64,000 nt of DNA. Origin: Diploscapter coronatus. Lineage: Eukaryota; Nematoda; Chromadorea; Rhabditida; Rhabditidae. The translations under genes and the position numbers were made by a program. Positions 23,143 through 34,748 of this stretch are shown one piece after another; position 1 is the first letter of the stretch, and every line of letters begins with the position of its first letter. Location: assembly GCA_964036155.1 (NCBI GenBank), contig OZ038422.1, positions 62,519,201-62,583,200 on the forward strand, read 5' to 3'. The notes beneath the pieces are model-generated. The model worked only from the letters and a program-made list of their open reading frames with translations. It was not told the DNA's origin and made no database searches.

Positions 23143-26100
23143 TTAAAATTGATTGAATAACGGAAAACGAAGATGAGCGAAGGGAATGGCGCCCGTGGGG
23201 AAGGGCATCATTTGGGGCGTCATCGGTTTGTCCTGAAAGAAATGTATAATTACTCCATTTTCAGACAACCTGGAAAGGTAGCTGCAATAGTTGCGCATCG
23301 TTGCATACGAAATAGTAAAAAAGTGAACCTTTTCCCTAACACATCTTATACTATTTCGCATGCAACTACTTTTTCAGGTCGCCCATTTTTATGGCAATGA
23401 TAAACTTCCATAAATATCCTTACTTTATTAAATCCCCAAAATTGCATTAGACTAATGCGCCTTTGAATGCATTTGAAATTCTCATACTCGAACAGAAACG
23501 CAAATCTCATTTCATGTGTCGACAAATGGGCAAAGAGCGATTCATTATCTGACCTGTCAAAATCTCAGAAAAGCAGGTTTCTAAGTGCTCGAAATGTTGA
23601 AACAACGGGAAAATTGCTCTCGTTCGAATTCAAAACCTTTCTTTATTTCGATCAAGTGGGTTATGAATTATCTCAGCCTGTTTTCCTCATGCTATTCATG
23701 AACACTGAATGCTAGGCGCAACATATGTTTAGCGAAAAGGCCGAATTTTGGAGAGCAGATTTATGAAGAGTCGATTTGATTTAGGAAATCGCAAACATGT
23801 TACTGTTGCAAATAATGATGAATGAATGGGAAGATATTTGGATTGGTTCATAAGTCCGTACCACGCCCGAGTAACTTTCTTGATATCTAAGGAATCCAAA
23901 AGGAGCTTTCGTATTAGTACCACTAGTGTAGTGTATTGCTCACTCATACTGTGTCTCAAAACTCCGTCACTCTACTTATTATGTGTAAATGGCATGCGAA
24001 ATAATTTATACTTTTGAGGTCGCAACATAAGGCTCAGTCGTGCTACTCTACAGAAATTCCTTGTCAAAAGTTTAATGATATTAAAGCCCTGCGTAGAAAA
24101 TCGATTGCAGAATTGCTCGGAGTGAAATGTTTGCATAGTTGTTTCACAAAAGTTGCTTAGAATTCAATGACGAGTCGATTGATTCCAAACTTGACCCGGT
24201 TCGATCACTTGAAGTTTTCGATTTTTCATGTTAACGAGGACCATTATATGTAAAAAAAAAAAACCATGTCGTTTTACACGTACTCAATGAAGACATGGAG
24301 TCTTGAAATATACCATATGAAAGCCCAGACGCTAAAGGTATTAAAACCGAAGGCACCATTTGGATTCGTTAGATACAAAAAAGTTATAAGACGCGCTACG
24401 AACTTATGGACCAGGCCAATAAATTTGAAATTGCGATGAATATTCTATTTTTGTAAACATCGAACTCAAAAAGCTATACTTCTCATTAGAATAATTTAAT
24501 TTTTTTTAAATCTAGCCTAAATTATGAATAAAAATGGATAAATTTAATTAAAATAGAAGATTTTTAAAAAATTATACCTTATTCTCCTTCTTGTGCTTCA
24601 TCCTTCGGTTTTGAAACCTGTAAATAATAAGATCAGGCCCTGTCTAATGAACATATCTAGGCAGCGTTGGAGCGATATCATATAACTCATGTGTACCCAC
24701 TTTAATGCAAAATTTTCCTATACAATCATGTTGCGCACTCCTTATGTATCAATTTTGTATAGGAAAATTGTTTTGCGAACCCTCTTCCCTATAATTCCCC
24801 GTTTTGGCTAAAAGTCTGCCTAGATTTGCTAATGAAACTCATCAACTAAAACCTTGACTCACCAAATTTTGACCTGCCTTTCGGTGAGCATCAGAGAATG
24901 AGCTATTTCGATACGTCGCTTTCTCGTCAAATATTTATTGAAATGAAATTCCTAAAAATTCTTTCAATTGTTCAGATTATGATAATTTCCCACTTTTTCC
25001 AGCTCCAATACTTGGTTTCTCGTGTATGCTGTTCGCTGTCGTTTTTCACCTCGAGAGCTGGCTGAAATACAAATTTTAAAGTTTTGAAAATTAGCATAAT
25101 TTCAATGAAACTTCCAATATTACTAGTCTAACCATAATAATTTTATATTAGGTGACCCAATATTTGTATTACTGTAATGTCAAATGAGTGTCAGATTGTG
25201 TTCAAGTTGGGTTGACTCTTAGCGATGAAGCGTAATTGACACTTTCGCAATGGGACTTATTGTAAATCAGTTGATATCTTTTCTGCATATTTTGTCATAT
25301 CTAGCATCTTTTGTCTGAGATATCTCTCTGAGTTTGAGTGGCCCCTATTTCATTCCTAGAAGGAGGCGATTATTTATTGCGCCAGCCAGCAGCAATAAAT
25401 ATTAGTGGTCCTGCCTTTCTCTCTCAGATTCGACAATACTTTGGAAAGCAAGAGGACAAGAAGGGAGAAACTTAGGGTAATGTTACAAAATGATGATCAT
25501 TAACTCATCAAAACATTAAAATATGATAAGTCTGAAGATTTTGGTAAGAAATATAGTTGAAACTAAAATTTACCATCTTCTATAAATTATGTCGAGAAGA
25601 TTATTCTAATAGATAAAATAAAATGTTCTAAGACTTGACAAATCTTGAGAAGTTAGTTCGTTCCTACCGTTTTCAGCGGCATCCTGAAACATCACAGTTG
25701 TACAATTCATAAGCACTCCCAATTCTTGTAAATACAAGGCCAAATTGAATTCCGTCGCCATTTTTTAGAGTTAATAATTTCGAAAATGAAATAATTTATT
25801 TTGCAACTGGAGTTGTATCCTATTCGAAAAGGGTGGGCCCTTTTATAGCTGGTATAAACAGCGCATTTATAGATTAGAGGCTTAATCGAGATAATATCCT
25901 TAGATTTTAAGAAAATCTTTTGAGAACACGACTAGATGATAACATGAGGTATGAACTATACAGTTGCAAGACGAGATTTAAAAGTCCATTCTATGTGCTT
26001 GGGTAGAATGAGAGGTTTATCTTTCGAAGGAATTTGTTTCTTACGTCAAATCACAAGAAGTATTTTAAATCTAAACTTCGACACGCTCTGTGAAAAATAT

Positions 26101-29100
26101 AATAAAGATTCCTTTCTAAAACATAGCCCCATTATAATCGAAACCTAATTTGTAAAATTGAAGGTTAAATTAGAAAATTAAATAGAATGAAGTGATATCT
26201 TGGTATCATAATTCTATACTACTTTTAATTTGATGTAAAGTTTTCCATAAATTATTTTTGCAGAACATGCCTCATTAAAAGATGAAAGTTTATCAAAATC
26301 CTTAGAAGCTTTTGGTTCTTGTCGGTATCATAAAATTTCAATCAGAAAATGTGTTTACCATAAGCCTTTGGTGATCAAGAAAATCAAAGTTGTATCTTAT
26401 CAAAGCAATATAAAAATAAAAGCCTAATGCCCCATTTTCAAGATTGTCGAAAATGAAAAATGTTATTCTACGAGATCAAAAATTTTTAATCCGTGCAAAT
26501 TCGTATATTATTTGGTAGGAAAAATCCTGTTGATACCTTTCGAATTTTCAAATCTCAATCTTGTGAATGCAATTTCAACTAAAAACAAGTTTTTAATTTA
26601 GAGACGCCAAAGACATCTTTCTAATTGTAATAAGCAAAGGTTTTGTTTTTTATAATGTTGAAAGATGCGAGGATAAAGATAGTTTGAATAATGCACTAGA
26701 TATTCGGCTGAAAATATGGTTCTGATAGATTGCAATAAGCCCGCGGTCTACCCGATAAAGAATGGAAATGAACACATTTTCCCGTGATTACCGGCTAAGT
26801 CGTCGCGGCTCAGAAATAAATCATCCATTAAGAAATCGAGAAATTCGAATTTAAATTCCACAAATTCCGAATTTTTACAATTTCGATTTCATTTGCTAAA
26901 TGGAGGATTTTCAATTGCAGAAATCACCAAAATGCGTGGGACGGAAAATTTCTCCTAATGATAAAGAATAGCGATAAAGAACAAGCTGAAATATTTTAAC
27001 TTCGAGCGATTTTGTTAAAAATGGTTTACTGAAATCGTCGAAGATATTTCTCGTATTTGTCCGATTCTTAAATGGAAGATCTGAGAGTTTATTTTGTAAG
27101 TACCAGCGCTTAATAAATAACACCGCACAACTTAGCATACTTGTTATTCCTTGTCGAGCGCGAGCTTTTGACTTATGGTGAATTGTTAAAGATGGCAAAA
27201 TCCCCCGAAAATCTTCAGATTGATTCATCTGAAATTTGACTAATTTCAGCATTCAATTCAACATTTTCAGGTAGAAATGGATGATCTTTGGCAAGCAAAA
27301 AATGGGCGAATGTCATATTCTGAGCGAAAAAAGAAGGGAAAGATGGATCGCCTATCCACCGAACCATCGAATCCACAAAAAATACAGCGGTTATAAATGA
27401 CTTAAATCCGCTTAACCTGCATAATTCGCGACAGACGTCTTTCTTGCGTAAATCATGGTCTGTCACAAATGGGGAATCTGCGCAACTTATGAAAGGAATT
27501 ACTGTAGCTTAACTTCAATAAAAATAAGAAATGTCTAAAGAGTTCAAAATGTTTAAATTTTCGCAATTTTCATGAAGATCAGCTTTTTCTTCCTTAACTT
27601 TTCAATAACCTAATGATTTTTTTGCTTTCCATAATCTTAATGGTCCATTAAAATCCATTTGGACCAGTCATTTTGTAATTTCTCATGCTCATCAAAGCAC
27701 ACAGAGCTCCTTTCGCTCGACTTTTCACTCTCCCTCTGTCTGTCTGTCAGTTATTCTCTTGTTCTCTTCCCTTCTCATTATTGCATCATCTCTCATCTCT
27801 TTCTATCTTTTCCTCCCTCAATATCCTTTTGTCTTTCGCAAATCTGCTCCCGTATTCATCCCCGCACATCTGCAAAAGCGACAATGAGAAAATGCTATTT
27901 GGTTTCATTTCTGTCGAAATCGAAATTCATCAGAAATTTTAATTCATAACTTCAAAAATTAAAGCTTGTATGGAAAGTTAGAAAAAATGAATAAATTTAC
28001 GTTTTTTATTTACGAAAATTACGCTTTAATTTTTATCGCTTGATTTATGTTATCGCTCCCAATAAAAATATTTATCCTCTTATGCAAATGATGATGATTA
28101 TCAGATAGGGGATGGGTAAGGGAGATAGATGAATGGACGTGACTGGTGTGATGAAGGTTGTAGGGCTGTAAAACATAAAACGCCAAGACACCCAGAGAGG
28201 ACCATCATCATTCAGTTTACCGGTCGGCGCGCCTTTGATTCGGGCAGATCGCGACAGATCATCGAGAATCGACTGGGGGATGGCTGCTCTGGTGATATTC
28301 TCAGGGATGATCGATTAGCCCAAACAAATTAGCCAAGTGTTGTGATGCCAGAGGACACATAGAAAGAGTTTGGGTCAGATGGTTTTCTTTCGCATTTTTT
28401 GCGCTTTTAGATTTTTGAAATTCTGACCCTTCTATTAAAATAAAATTTGAAAAAATGCATAATGGTTATGTTCTTCATGAGAACTATCAATAGATTTGGT
28501 TATCTGGATTTATCACGACGTCGTGATGACGCGACTTGTTGTAAGGTATATTTGATCTGGAATTATTTCAACATAAATATTCCATTTAAGACACGTCGCG
28601 TCGTCGCGACAAATCCAAGTTGTCGTAGATTTTTAGCACATTTTTTTATGATCATTTAGGGTTGGCCAGAGGTGAATTTCTGAAAGGTTCACAATTTTCT
28701 TAAATAAGCCAAAATTCTGATTAAAAGAAGTTAGTTTGTTGTGACAGCATCGTTGCTCTTTGTTACACTCCTCATCACCATTTCCCCATTGGCGTCTAAC
28801 CCCCAATCACACTTTATCTTCTGAAGTATCTCATTTATAATTTAGGCACCTATTTGAAATAATCATTCTCTGAATTTATGGCAGCATCATGATGATTTAT
28901 GGCGACAAATGTGGAATTTCAATAAGTCTCAATAAAATTTTGTGGAAATTTATGGTTTCTTCGCAATATTTTCTTTTTCTAAAATGAGGTTCCCGCTAAA
29001 ACCGGGAACATTTTTAATGTGCATAATATGTCAATTTCCCGTTACTGGTAAAAAATCAAAAGTTTCCAAAAAGTCGTCGTTGCGGGAAGATCAAAGACAT

Positions 29101-32100
29101 CGAAGAGGAATGGGCCAAAGTTAGAGATGAAACAGAAATAGTGAGGGCGGCAATGATATAGATGGAGAGAGATTAGGGAAAAAAGGGAAGAGGAAGAGAG
29201 TGAAGGTACGCAGAGGTGATCCATCATAGACTCAGAGGGAGAGCTGGGGAAGGAAAGAGGAGAGTCGGGATTACGGTAGAAGCTGGGACACATTCGGACG
29301 CTGTGATATTGAACAACTCGGTCCTGGTTTTTTGAGGTTTCAACTTTTAGATTCGAAATTTTTCAACCCTACAAATTATAATTTATAGGCTGATAAATTC
29401 TTAGAAAATCATATTTCGATGAAAGTCTTGCGAGGATCAGCTTTTTGATGACGTCGTTTTTTCATTTAGATGATGTTTATCTCAAATTAAACCATTTTAT
29501 AAAAATCTATAAAAAACGACCATATTTGTGTGAAATTTTTACATGCAGCTAGCTGGAGGAAATGCCTGATTCCCCTTTCTCTCAATTTCGTGTGACCTCT
29601 AATCTTCTCTGCATCTTTGTTATGCTTTCATGGAATCATTCAGAGAGGAAGCTTGAAGGAAGGCGGACGCAGATCCGATGGCTGATTGCTTCAGGGCACG
29701 CGAGAGGCGAGGAGGGAGTATGGGAAATGAAGACATGAAGAGATATGCAAAATTGAGGAAGAGGGATACGGTAGGGAGAGAAATCACTTGAAACTTTCAG
29801 CATACTTTAAATTTATTCCTAAATGCTATTTGGTCCTTACATTATAGATAGTGCACCTGTAAAGGCATTTTAATGTTTAGGATTTTCTAAATTTTGTTTG
29901 AAGTTAGTTTCAAGATCAAATTTGGAAAGAATCGATATTTCCGATCCCCTCGGCCTTCAATTCATTTTGAAAATCGTTTCAATTTCAAGAAGAAGTGTGA
30001 AGATGAAAAATGACTTTCTCGAACTGCCATAAATTATCGCGCCCGCGCTCTCGTATTCTCAAACAGAAAGACAAACAGAATAGAAAAGAAGTACGGTATC
30101 GATCAAATTGAAAGTACTGCAATTGAAAAGCAGAGAAAGAAAACGGCGAAGATATGATCAGTTGACTATTCGATGACAGGAAGTTAGGTAGGGCAAGAAT
30201 ATTGTAAACCAATGAATCAGATGAGTCGATAATAATCAATAAAACAAAGTTTAACAGAATTGTATCCTCAGACCTAATAACTTTCTCAAAGAATATATCA
30301 AACTTCTATAATTCGCAGCCAATTTGGGAACTGCGAGATCACGAAACACGAGACATTGAGAAATAGCGTGGGAAAAGAAAACCTATCACCCCTATACCCT
30401 ACCTTAACCCTATACTATTTCGTCTATATCTCGTGTCTCGTGGTTTTCAACTAGCCTAACTTGCATAACCTTTTCCACTTTTTTATGCAATCATAGAATT
30501 TCACAGCATAGCGATTTGTATATCAACTGATTTAAACAATTCCCAAAAAGGGTATTTTGTTGAAAATTCGACTAACCTGTAGTGGAGTGGACCCGTGTCA
30601 TCCAAGGATAAACGGTGCCGGAAACGGTCGGTGATTTCTCCTCTGCGTCCTCTCCTTTTTTGTCCTCGTCCTCTATCTTGTCGTCCTTCCACGCCAGCGA
30701 ATTCCCATAGCACACTGCGCTCTGAAAACAACGGTCTCATGACTCAGTGGGAGTGCGTTTAAAATTTTATCAATTCCAAGTTCGGATCTTCCTTGATTTT
30801 TTTTCGCAAAGATTAAATTTTAGCAGAAAAATACGCAAGAATCGATATTTGGCGCCTCCCCGACCTCTAAATTACCGTAATAAATTACGAGCGTCGTGCA
30901 ATTAGCGGGCATGTTGCATTTTGGGGAAAGGACCGGGATTTCTCTCGCTCCTTTGTCGAATTCGCACAGAGTCACCCTCATAAATTTTGTTGTCATTCTT
31001 TTCTCCTCTTATTTTCAATCGATCTCTCCCAAATCTTTCTGCTTCTCCACTTCTCTTCTACTTCATAACGACACGCCTCACTATCTCACCCTTTTGCACT
31101 GCAACTGCGATTTATCTTCGCTCCTGCGATTCCCTCTTTCTCAGAGGGAATTTCTCTGACTCTATCTTATCTCTTCATTCCCAGCACTATTTTCCAACTG
31201 TCCGTACAGATTCACAAATCTGTGCAATTCGAACGATTCTAACCCGTCAATTGACCATATTTCCCCAAAAATGCGCAGTTTTTTTTAAAGTTCGTAGTCA
31301 GAAATAGTCGTCGGAGAAATTAATGACCGTCGCGGCTTTGTGTGAGAAAGTGCTTCGCAACTTTTCGAGTCAAACACATTTTGCATTCGATTTGAAAAAG
31401 TTAGGATTACTGTTGCTTCCGAAAATTTTTGGATACAAAACTCTAAATAAAAGTCTGAAAATGTCTGCATGAAGAGATCGATGTTTTGAAAATTTATCCG
31501 AATTGTTTATATTCATTAATCACCAATTTATAAATTATAGTTCCAATCAGTAACTGCTAAATGCCTATCAATTTCTACTTTCCCTAATTTCCCCTAGAAA
31601 TGAGAAGTGCTGGTTCGAATTGGTGCGGTCATTTGTCAGTTTGTCGCGTTTTGTCAGTTCGACGGCAAGTCGGAAGCGAAATAGAACGCGGAAAAGTATA
31701 AACCAAGAAATCATAACTGATAACCGAATGCGGTGACTGCGAAATTGACGAATTGCCCCTTGGAATTATTTCGAAAATGCCAATAGAATGCATAGTTTTT
31801 GCTTATCGACGGAAAATTATCAGACAGTCAATGGGCTGTCATCGTTCTTTTCGTTCCGACCATTTTTTTAGAGGTTATAGAAGAAATTTAAGACACTATT
31901 TAGCGTAGTACGACACGAGCTAGTGAAATCTGTAATTAGAAACTCGTGGAATATTATAGTAGAGACATGTGCCGTACTACGTTTTATGAGTTGCCAAACT
32001 GACCACTTCCGGTTGGTTCTGATTCTGAAAGACCTGGAGGGTGGTGGCCTGATTGAAGTAGCTGGCCGCCGCTTGCTGGTCGTAGTAGGCGGACAAAGGG

Positions 32101-32219
32101 TGCGCATTGGCGGAAACGGGAATCGACGAGTCGGCGAATGAGGCCGATGGGCCTCCGGTTGAGGGGAATTCCTGAGACGACGGCAGGGCTTCTGATGCAG
32201 GCGAACCAGACGACGGCAT
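23143..32219 (-). CDS. lin-39: Hox transcription factor LIN-39 (Hox4/5 group)
   Basis: Six minus-strand exons: about 32004-32219, 30577-30721, 24994-25061, 24863-24951, 24578-24617 and 23143-23232, encoding about 215 residues (exon 4 edges may be one base off). Exon 1 is Ser/Ala/Gln-rich. Exon 2 is acidic and carries the hexapeptide YPWMTRVHS (110-118), which binds PBC cofactors such as CEH-20. The homeodomain (126-185) reads [54 protein letters not shown]. The last exon gives [11 protein letters not shown] and RFPLFNQF, as I recall for C. elegans LIN-39, which makes the orthology firm. Known roles of LIN-39 are mid-body neuroblast and vulval precursor fate. The exon 1 donor could be at 32004 or 32034, both phase 0. 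An acceptor TTTTTCAG lies 31 bases before the ATG. Intron 2 is 5.5 kb and may hold a second promoter. Introns 4 and 5 each hold a MITE. Confidence 0.96.
23264..23383. mobile_element. hAT-like MITE, family B copy 2, in the last lin-39 intron
   Basis: The inverted ends are GACAACCTGGAAAGGTAGCTGC and, on the other strand, GGCGACCTGAAAAAGTAGTTGC, each followed inward by TTGCATRCGAAATAG. The flanks CATTTTCA (23256-23263) and CATTTTTA (23384-23391) are an 8 bp target duplication with one mismatch. It lies only about 30 bases upstream of the last exon's acceptor. Confidence 0.78.
24656..24824. mobile_element. MITE-like element, family A, copy 3, in lin-39 intron 4
   Basis: The ends TCTAGGCAGCGTTGGAGC and, on the other strand, TCTAGGCAGACTTTTAGCC form the inverted repeat. 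The interior holds TTTTCCTATACAA and its complement-like partner TTGTATAGGAAAATTG, so the centre folds again. It fills most of the 245 bp intron between the homeodomain exons. Confidence 0.7.
25668..25761 (-). CDS. lin-39: Candidate alternative first exon of lin-39
   Basis: Inside lin-39 intron 2, an ATG at 25761 opens 31 codons (starting [15 protein letters not shown]) and stops at a good donor, G|GTAGG, in phase 1. That is exactly the phase needed to join the homeodomain exon at 25061 (G + CC gives Ala, then SSRGEKRQR). A TATA box lies about 80 bases upstream. Joined this way, the product would keep the whole homeodomain and C-terminus but lack exon 1 and the YPWM hexapeptide, so its dependence on PBC cofactors should differ. 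Used instead as a 16-base internal exon (acceptor at GATGTTTCAG), it would break the frame, which argues for a first exon. No transcript evidence is available to me. Confidence 0.45.
25841..25849 (-). promoter_or_regulatory. TATA box of candidate internal lin-39 promoter
   Basis: On the minus strand the sequence reads CTATAAAAGGGCCC, a near-consensus TATA box followed by a short GC-rich stretch, with a second TATAAA-like word about 10 bases further upstream. A start site about 30 bases downstream would leave a 5' UTR of about 50 nt before the ATG at 25761. Unlike the main starts, this ATG has no splice acceptor just before it. Confidence 0.45.
28506..28616. mobile_element. Foldback element in lin-39 intron 2
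   Basis: The left end GGATTTATCACGACG then TGACGCGACTTGT pairs with the right end, which on the other strand reads GGATTTGTCGCGACGACGCG. The arms are rich in CGACG/CGCG, unlike the surrounding AT-rich intron. The middle, AATTATTTCAACATAAATATT, is an AT-rich loop. Confidence 0.6.
30316..30456. mobile_element. Foldback element next to the YPWM exon
   Basis: The left arm CACGAAACACGAGACATTGA then GAAATAG pairs with the right arm, which on the other strand reads CACGAGACACGAGATATAGA then CGAAATAG. The centre, CCCCTATACCCTACCTTAACC, resembles the centres of the family B elements. It ends about 120 bases from the 3' end of lin-39 exon 2. Confidence 0.6.
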
Positions 32220-32702
32220 AGACGAGCAGCGAATCGAGAGCTTCGTCTATCTGAAAAATAAATTAGCTGCTTTTCGAAATTCGAGAATATTGAACAATCT
32301 AAAGTAGAAACTGATCTTCATCATTAGTCAAGATGTTCAACACACACACATTTTAGATTTCAGACAACTGCTAGTAAACAAAATAAACGATTGCTTAGGA
32401 AAACAATGCGATCATTACATAAACCACGAAATATCTCGAGAATTATTAAAAAAAAATATATATATATAGGATTTTTGGGTCACAAAAATATGAATCAAAG
32501 ATAAAAATAGCTGGAAAGTAACTGCCCAAAAATTTGATGCAGATCGAAATTCAAAAAGAGAAGGGACTGGAGGATTTTTGCAGATTTCGTCACGATATGC
32601 AGAGAAAGATCGAAGATTTGATAGAAGAGAAATGTGAAACAGCAAATTTTTGTCTCTATGCATACAGAAAGAAACGCTTTGAAATGCATCGATTTTTGGC
32701 TT

Positions 32703-32814
32703 CCTGTATAATTCACCAAAGACCATCACTTTGTAGAATTCACCAGTGTCTAGGGTCAAGAAATTCGGTGTTCTACAAAAACGTTGGTGATGGTTTTCAG
32801 ACGAATTATACAGG
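32703..32814. mobile_element. Foldback element about 0.5 kb upstream of lin-39
   Basis: The left arm CCTGTATAATTCACC, CCATCAC, TTTGTAGAA pairs with the right arm, which on the other strand reads CCTGTATAATTCGTC, CCATCAC, TTTGTAGAA. The arms are about 45 bases long and the loop about 20. It lies close to the main lin-39 start. Confidence 0.6.
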
Positions 32815-33817
32815 GGACCTAGATTTTCATGTTATTGTTTCTGCACTGAAGTTCAGCAGTTTATTTTTCCACTAGTCATAAATCATCCGATTTTATCTGG
32901 TAAAATGGTTAGAGGAATTCATTTAGTATGTGATATTTGGAAATTAATTTCGCGCTGATAAAGTGATAAACGGCAAACATTCGAATCGAGTGATAAGAAG
33001 ACTGATAGGGGATGTCAGCGTTAACAGAACGATAGATAGAAGATGGAGATACGTGAGAGCTGGTGGCACTTGTAACAAATCGCAGTTCATTAGCGAAGTG
33101 AAGCATCGAAGTCGAGAGAGAGCAAGCAATAACGAGAGAGTGGAAAAGAAGTCAGACAGAGGGGGAAGGGTAGAGCTCCCTGAGGCTAGAGACAGGCCAC
33201 GCCCACTACCAGCATAGCTATTGGATAGAGGCCGAGGGAAAAGAGTAGAACATGGTCATTGAGGAAGTCAATAAAAATGGGGGGAAATGAAGATTATATT
33301 GGTTTTACCAGGATAAAAATGATATGATAAACATTATTATCGAATATCTTTAGCTATATATATTAGAGGCATGATGTTGATTTAGAACACGTCGAATTAT
33401 CAGTAAAGGCGAAGATTCTTGCAAGTACTCGAAATTTGAGTTCAGAATTTCAGCGTTATATTTTATGCGCTCAAATTGCGACAATCGCTGGTAAGCTATT
33501 ACGGATGATTTTATATCGAATTCAGAAAGATCTGAGGATATAAAGTGTATGCAGATGAGCTGTTTCCATATGGTTAAAGTTGCAATAATTATTAGTTATG
33601 GATTTGCCTAATTTTTAGGGACTATGCAAAAGGGCGAATATGAAAAGGGAAAAGGTAAATGATGTGCGGAAACGACGGACAGTGTCGGGCGCTGATTGCT
33701 GAATGGCGATAAGGCCGGCCGACAGACCGAAAGAATCGACGAAAATCGTGAAATATAAATGAGGCAGGGCCCTGCCCAGTACAGCAGTCTACCTCCAGTC
33801 CATATAAAGCAAATTAG

Positions 33818-33897
33818 CAGTTACTATATGACGACGGTCTTAACTATCAAAAACCGATGGAGTGTCCCCTAGTTAAGCCCCCCGTCATATATAGCTG
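33818..33897. ncRNA. Pre-miRNA-sized hairpin between the Hox genes
   Basis: The arm CAGTTACTATATGACGACGG plus TCTTAACTA pairs with TAGTTAAG plus CCCCCCGTCATATATAGCTG over about 27 base pairs. There is one bulged C, one 2x2 and one 1x1 mismatch, and a loop of about 23 bases; the whole is 80 nt. The size and stem quality suit a miRNA precursor, but a short foldback repeat would look the same. I do not recognise either arm as a known miRNA, so the class is a guess. Confidence 0.3.
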
Positions 33898-34711
33898 TTG
33901 TCGGGGCAATTCTAATAAATTCTCATCTCTAATGAAATTTTTTGTTGTTTCATTTCAAAATTCAAACGTCGCGCGCGCCAATTTGAATGATAGACAGTAA
34001 ACGTTGAACAAAATGAACCATCGGTTTGAAAATCAATCAAAAATTCACAGATGAATAGGAAAATCGATGAAATTACAGTAGCCCGTGAGGTTAAGATAAA
34101 GTGAAACAGTGAAAAAGTGATGATTGAAAGATGCTGAGTCACATGTTAGGCGAAGTTATGACTTGTAAAAATTTAATAATTTACATCGAATGATCAGAAA
34201 GACTCTTCCTGGAAGTATCAAGTTAAATTTGGAAAGAATAAATTCGAAAGATGACATGAATCAACGAAAATCGAATAAGAAAAAACTGATCTTCACGAAG
34301 AAAAATATCAAAATAAAATTTTCAGCTCTATAATATCAAACTTGAAGCTTGCTCCGAAGATAAATTGCATAGATAGTTGGCAAATCACTCTCCAAATTTT
34401 GCGGCAAGTTGCATAATTTCTATGAACTGAGTCAGTCGGATAGCTTTGATCTATGACTTACAAAGAGAATATAAAGAGTGCGTAATCCGCTTGTTGGTCT
34501 TCTGGATTCGGGATAATCCGGAGGAAACTCGGCTGGCACAGCTCGAGAGAGAGAGATAGAGCAGGATGGATAGAGATAAGACGAGCAAAGAAAAATATGT
34601 CTTCTCTGAGCTCTCTCAATATCAAATGCTCTCTAAGTTGAGATAAGGATTTTTGGAAAGTTTATAGATTTTTACAAAATAAAGTGAACCATCCAATTTT
34701 ATGAGTACTTC

Positions 34712-34748
34712 AAGAAGAAGAAGAAGAAGAAGAAGAAGAAGAAGAAGG
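34712..34748. repeat. (AAG)n microsatellite
   Basis: About twelve uninterrupted AAG units on the + strand, ending in AAGGAG. It is simple sequence with no reading-frame context. Confidence 0.95.

Noticed and set aside
24864..24951. Possible one-base frameshift in the lin-39 homeodomain exon
   Set aside because: My base count of this exon is one short of the reading-frame length, but the codons read cleanly through the homeodomain, so I take it as a counting error on my side and give the exon edge as plus or minus one.
25668..25683. A 16-base internal lin-39 exon (acceptor GATGTTTCAG, donor GTAGG)
   Set aside because: Sixteen bases between exons 2 and 3 shifts the frame and gives an immediate TGA. 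The same donor works in frame only as part of a longer first exon.
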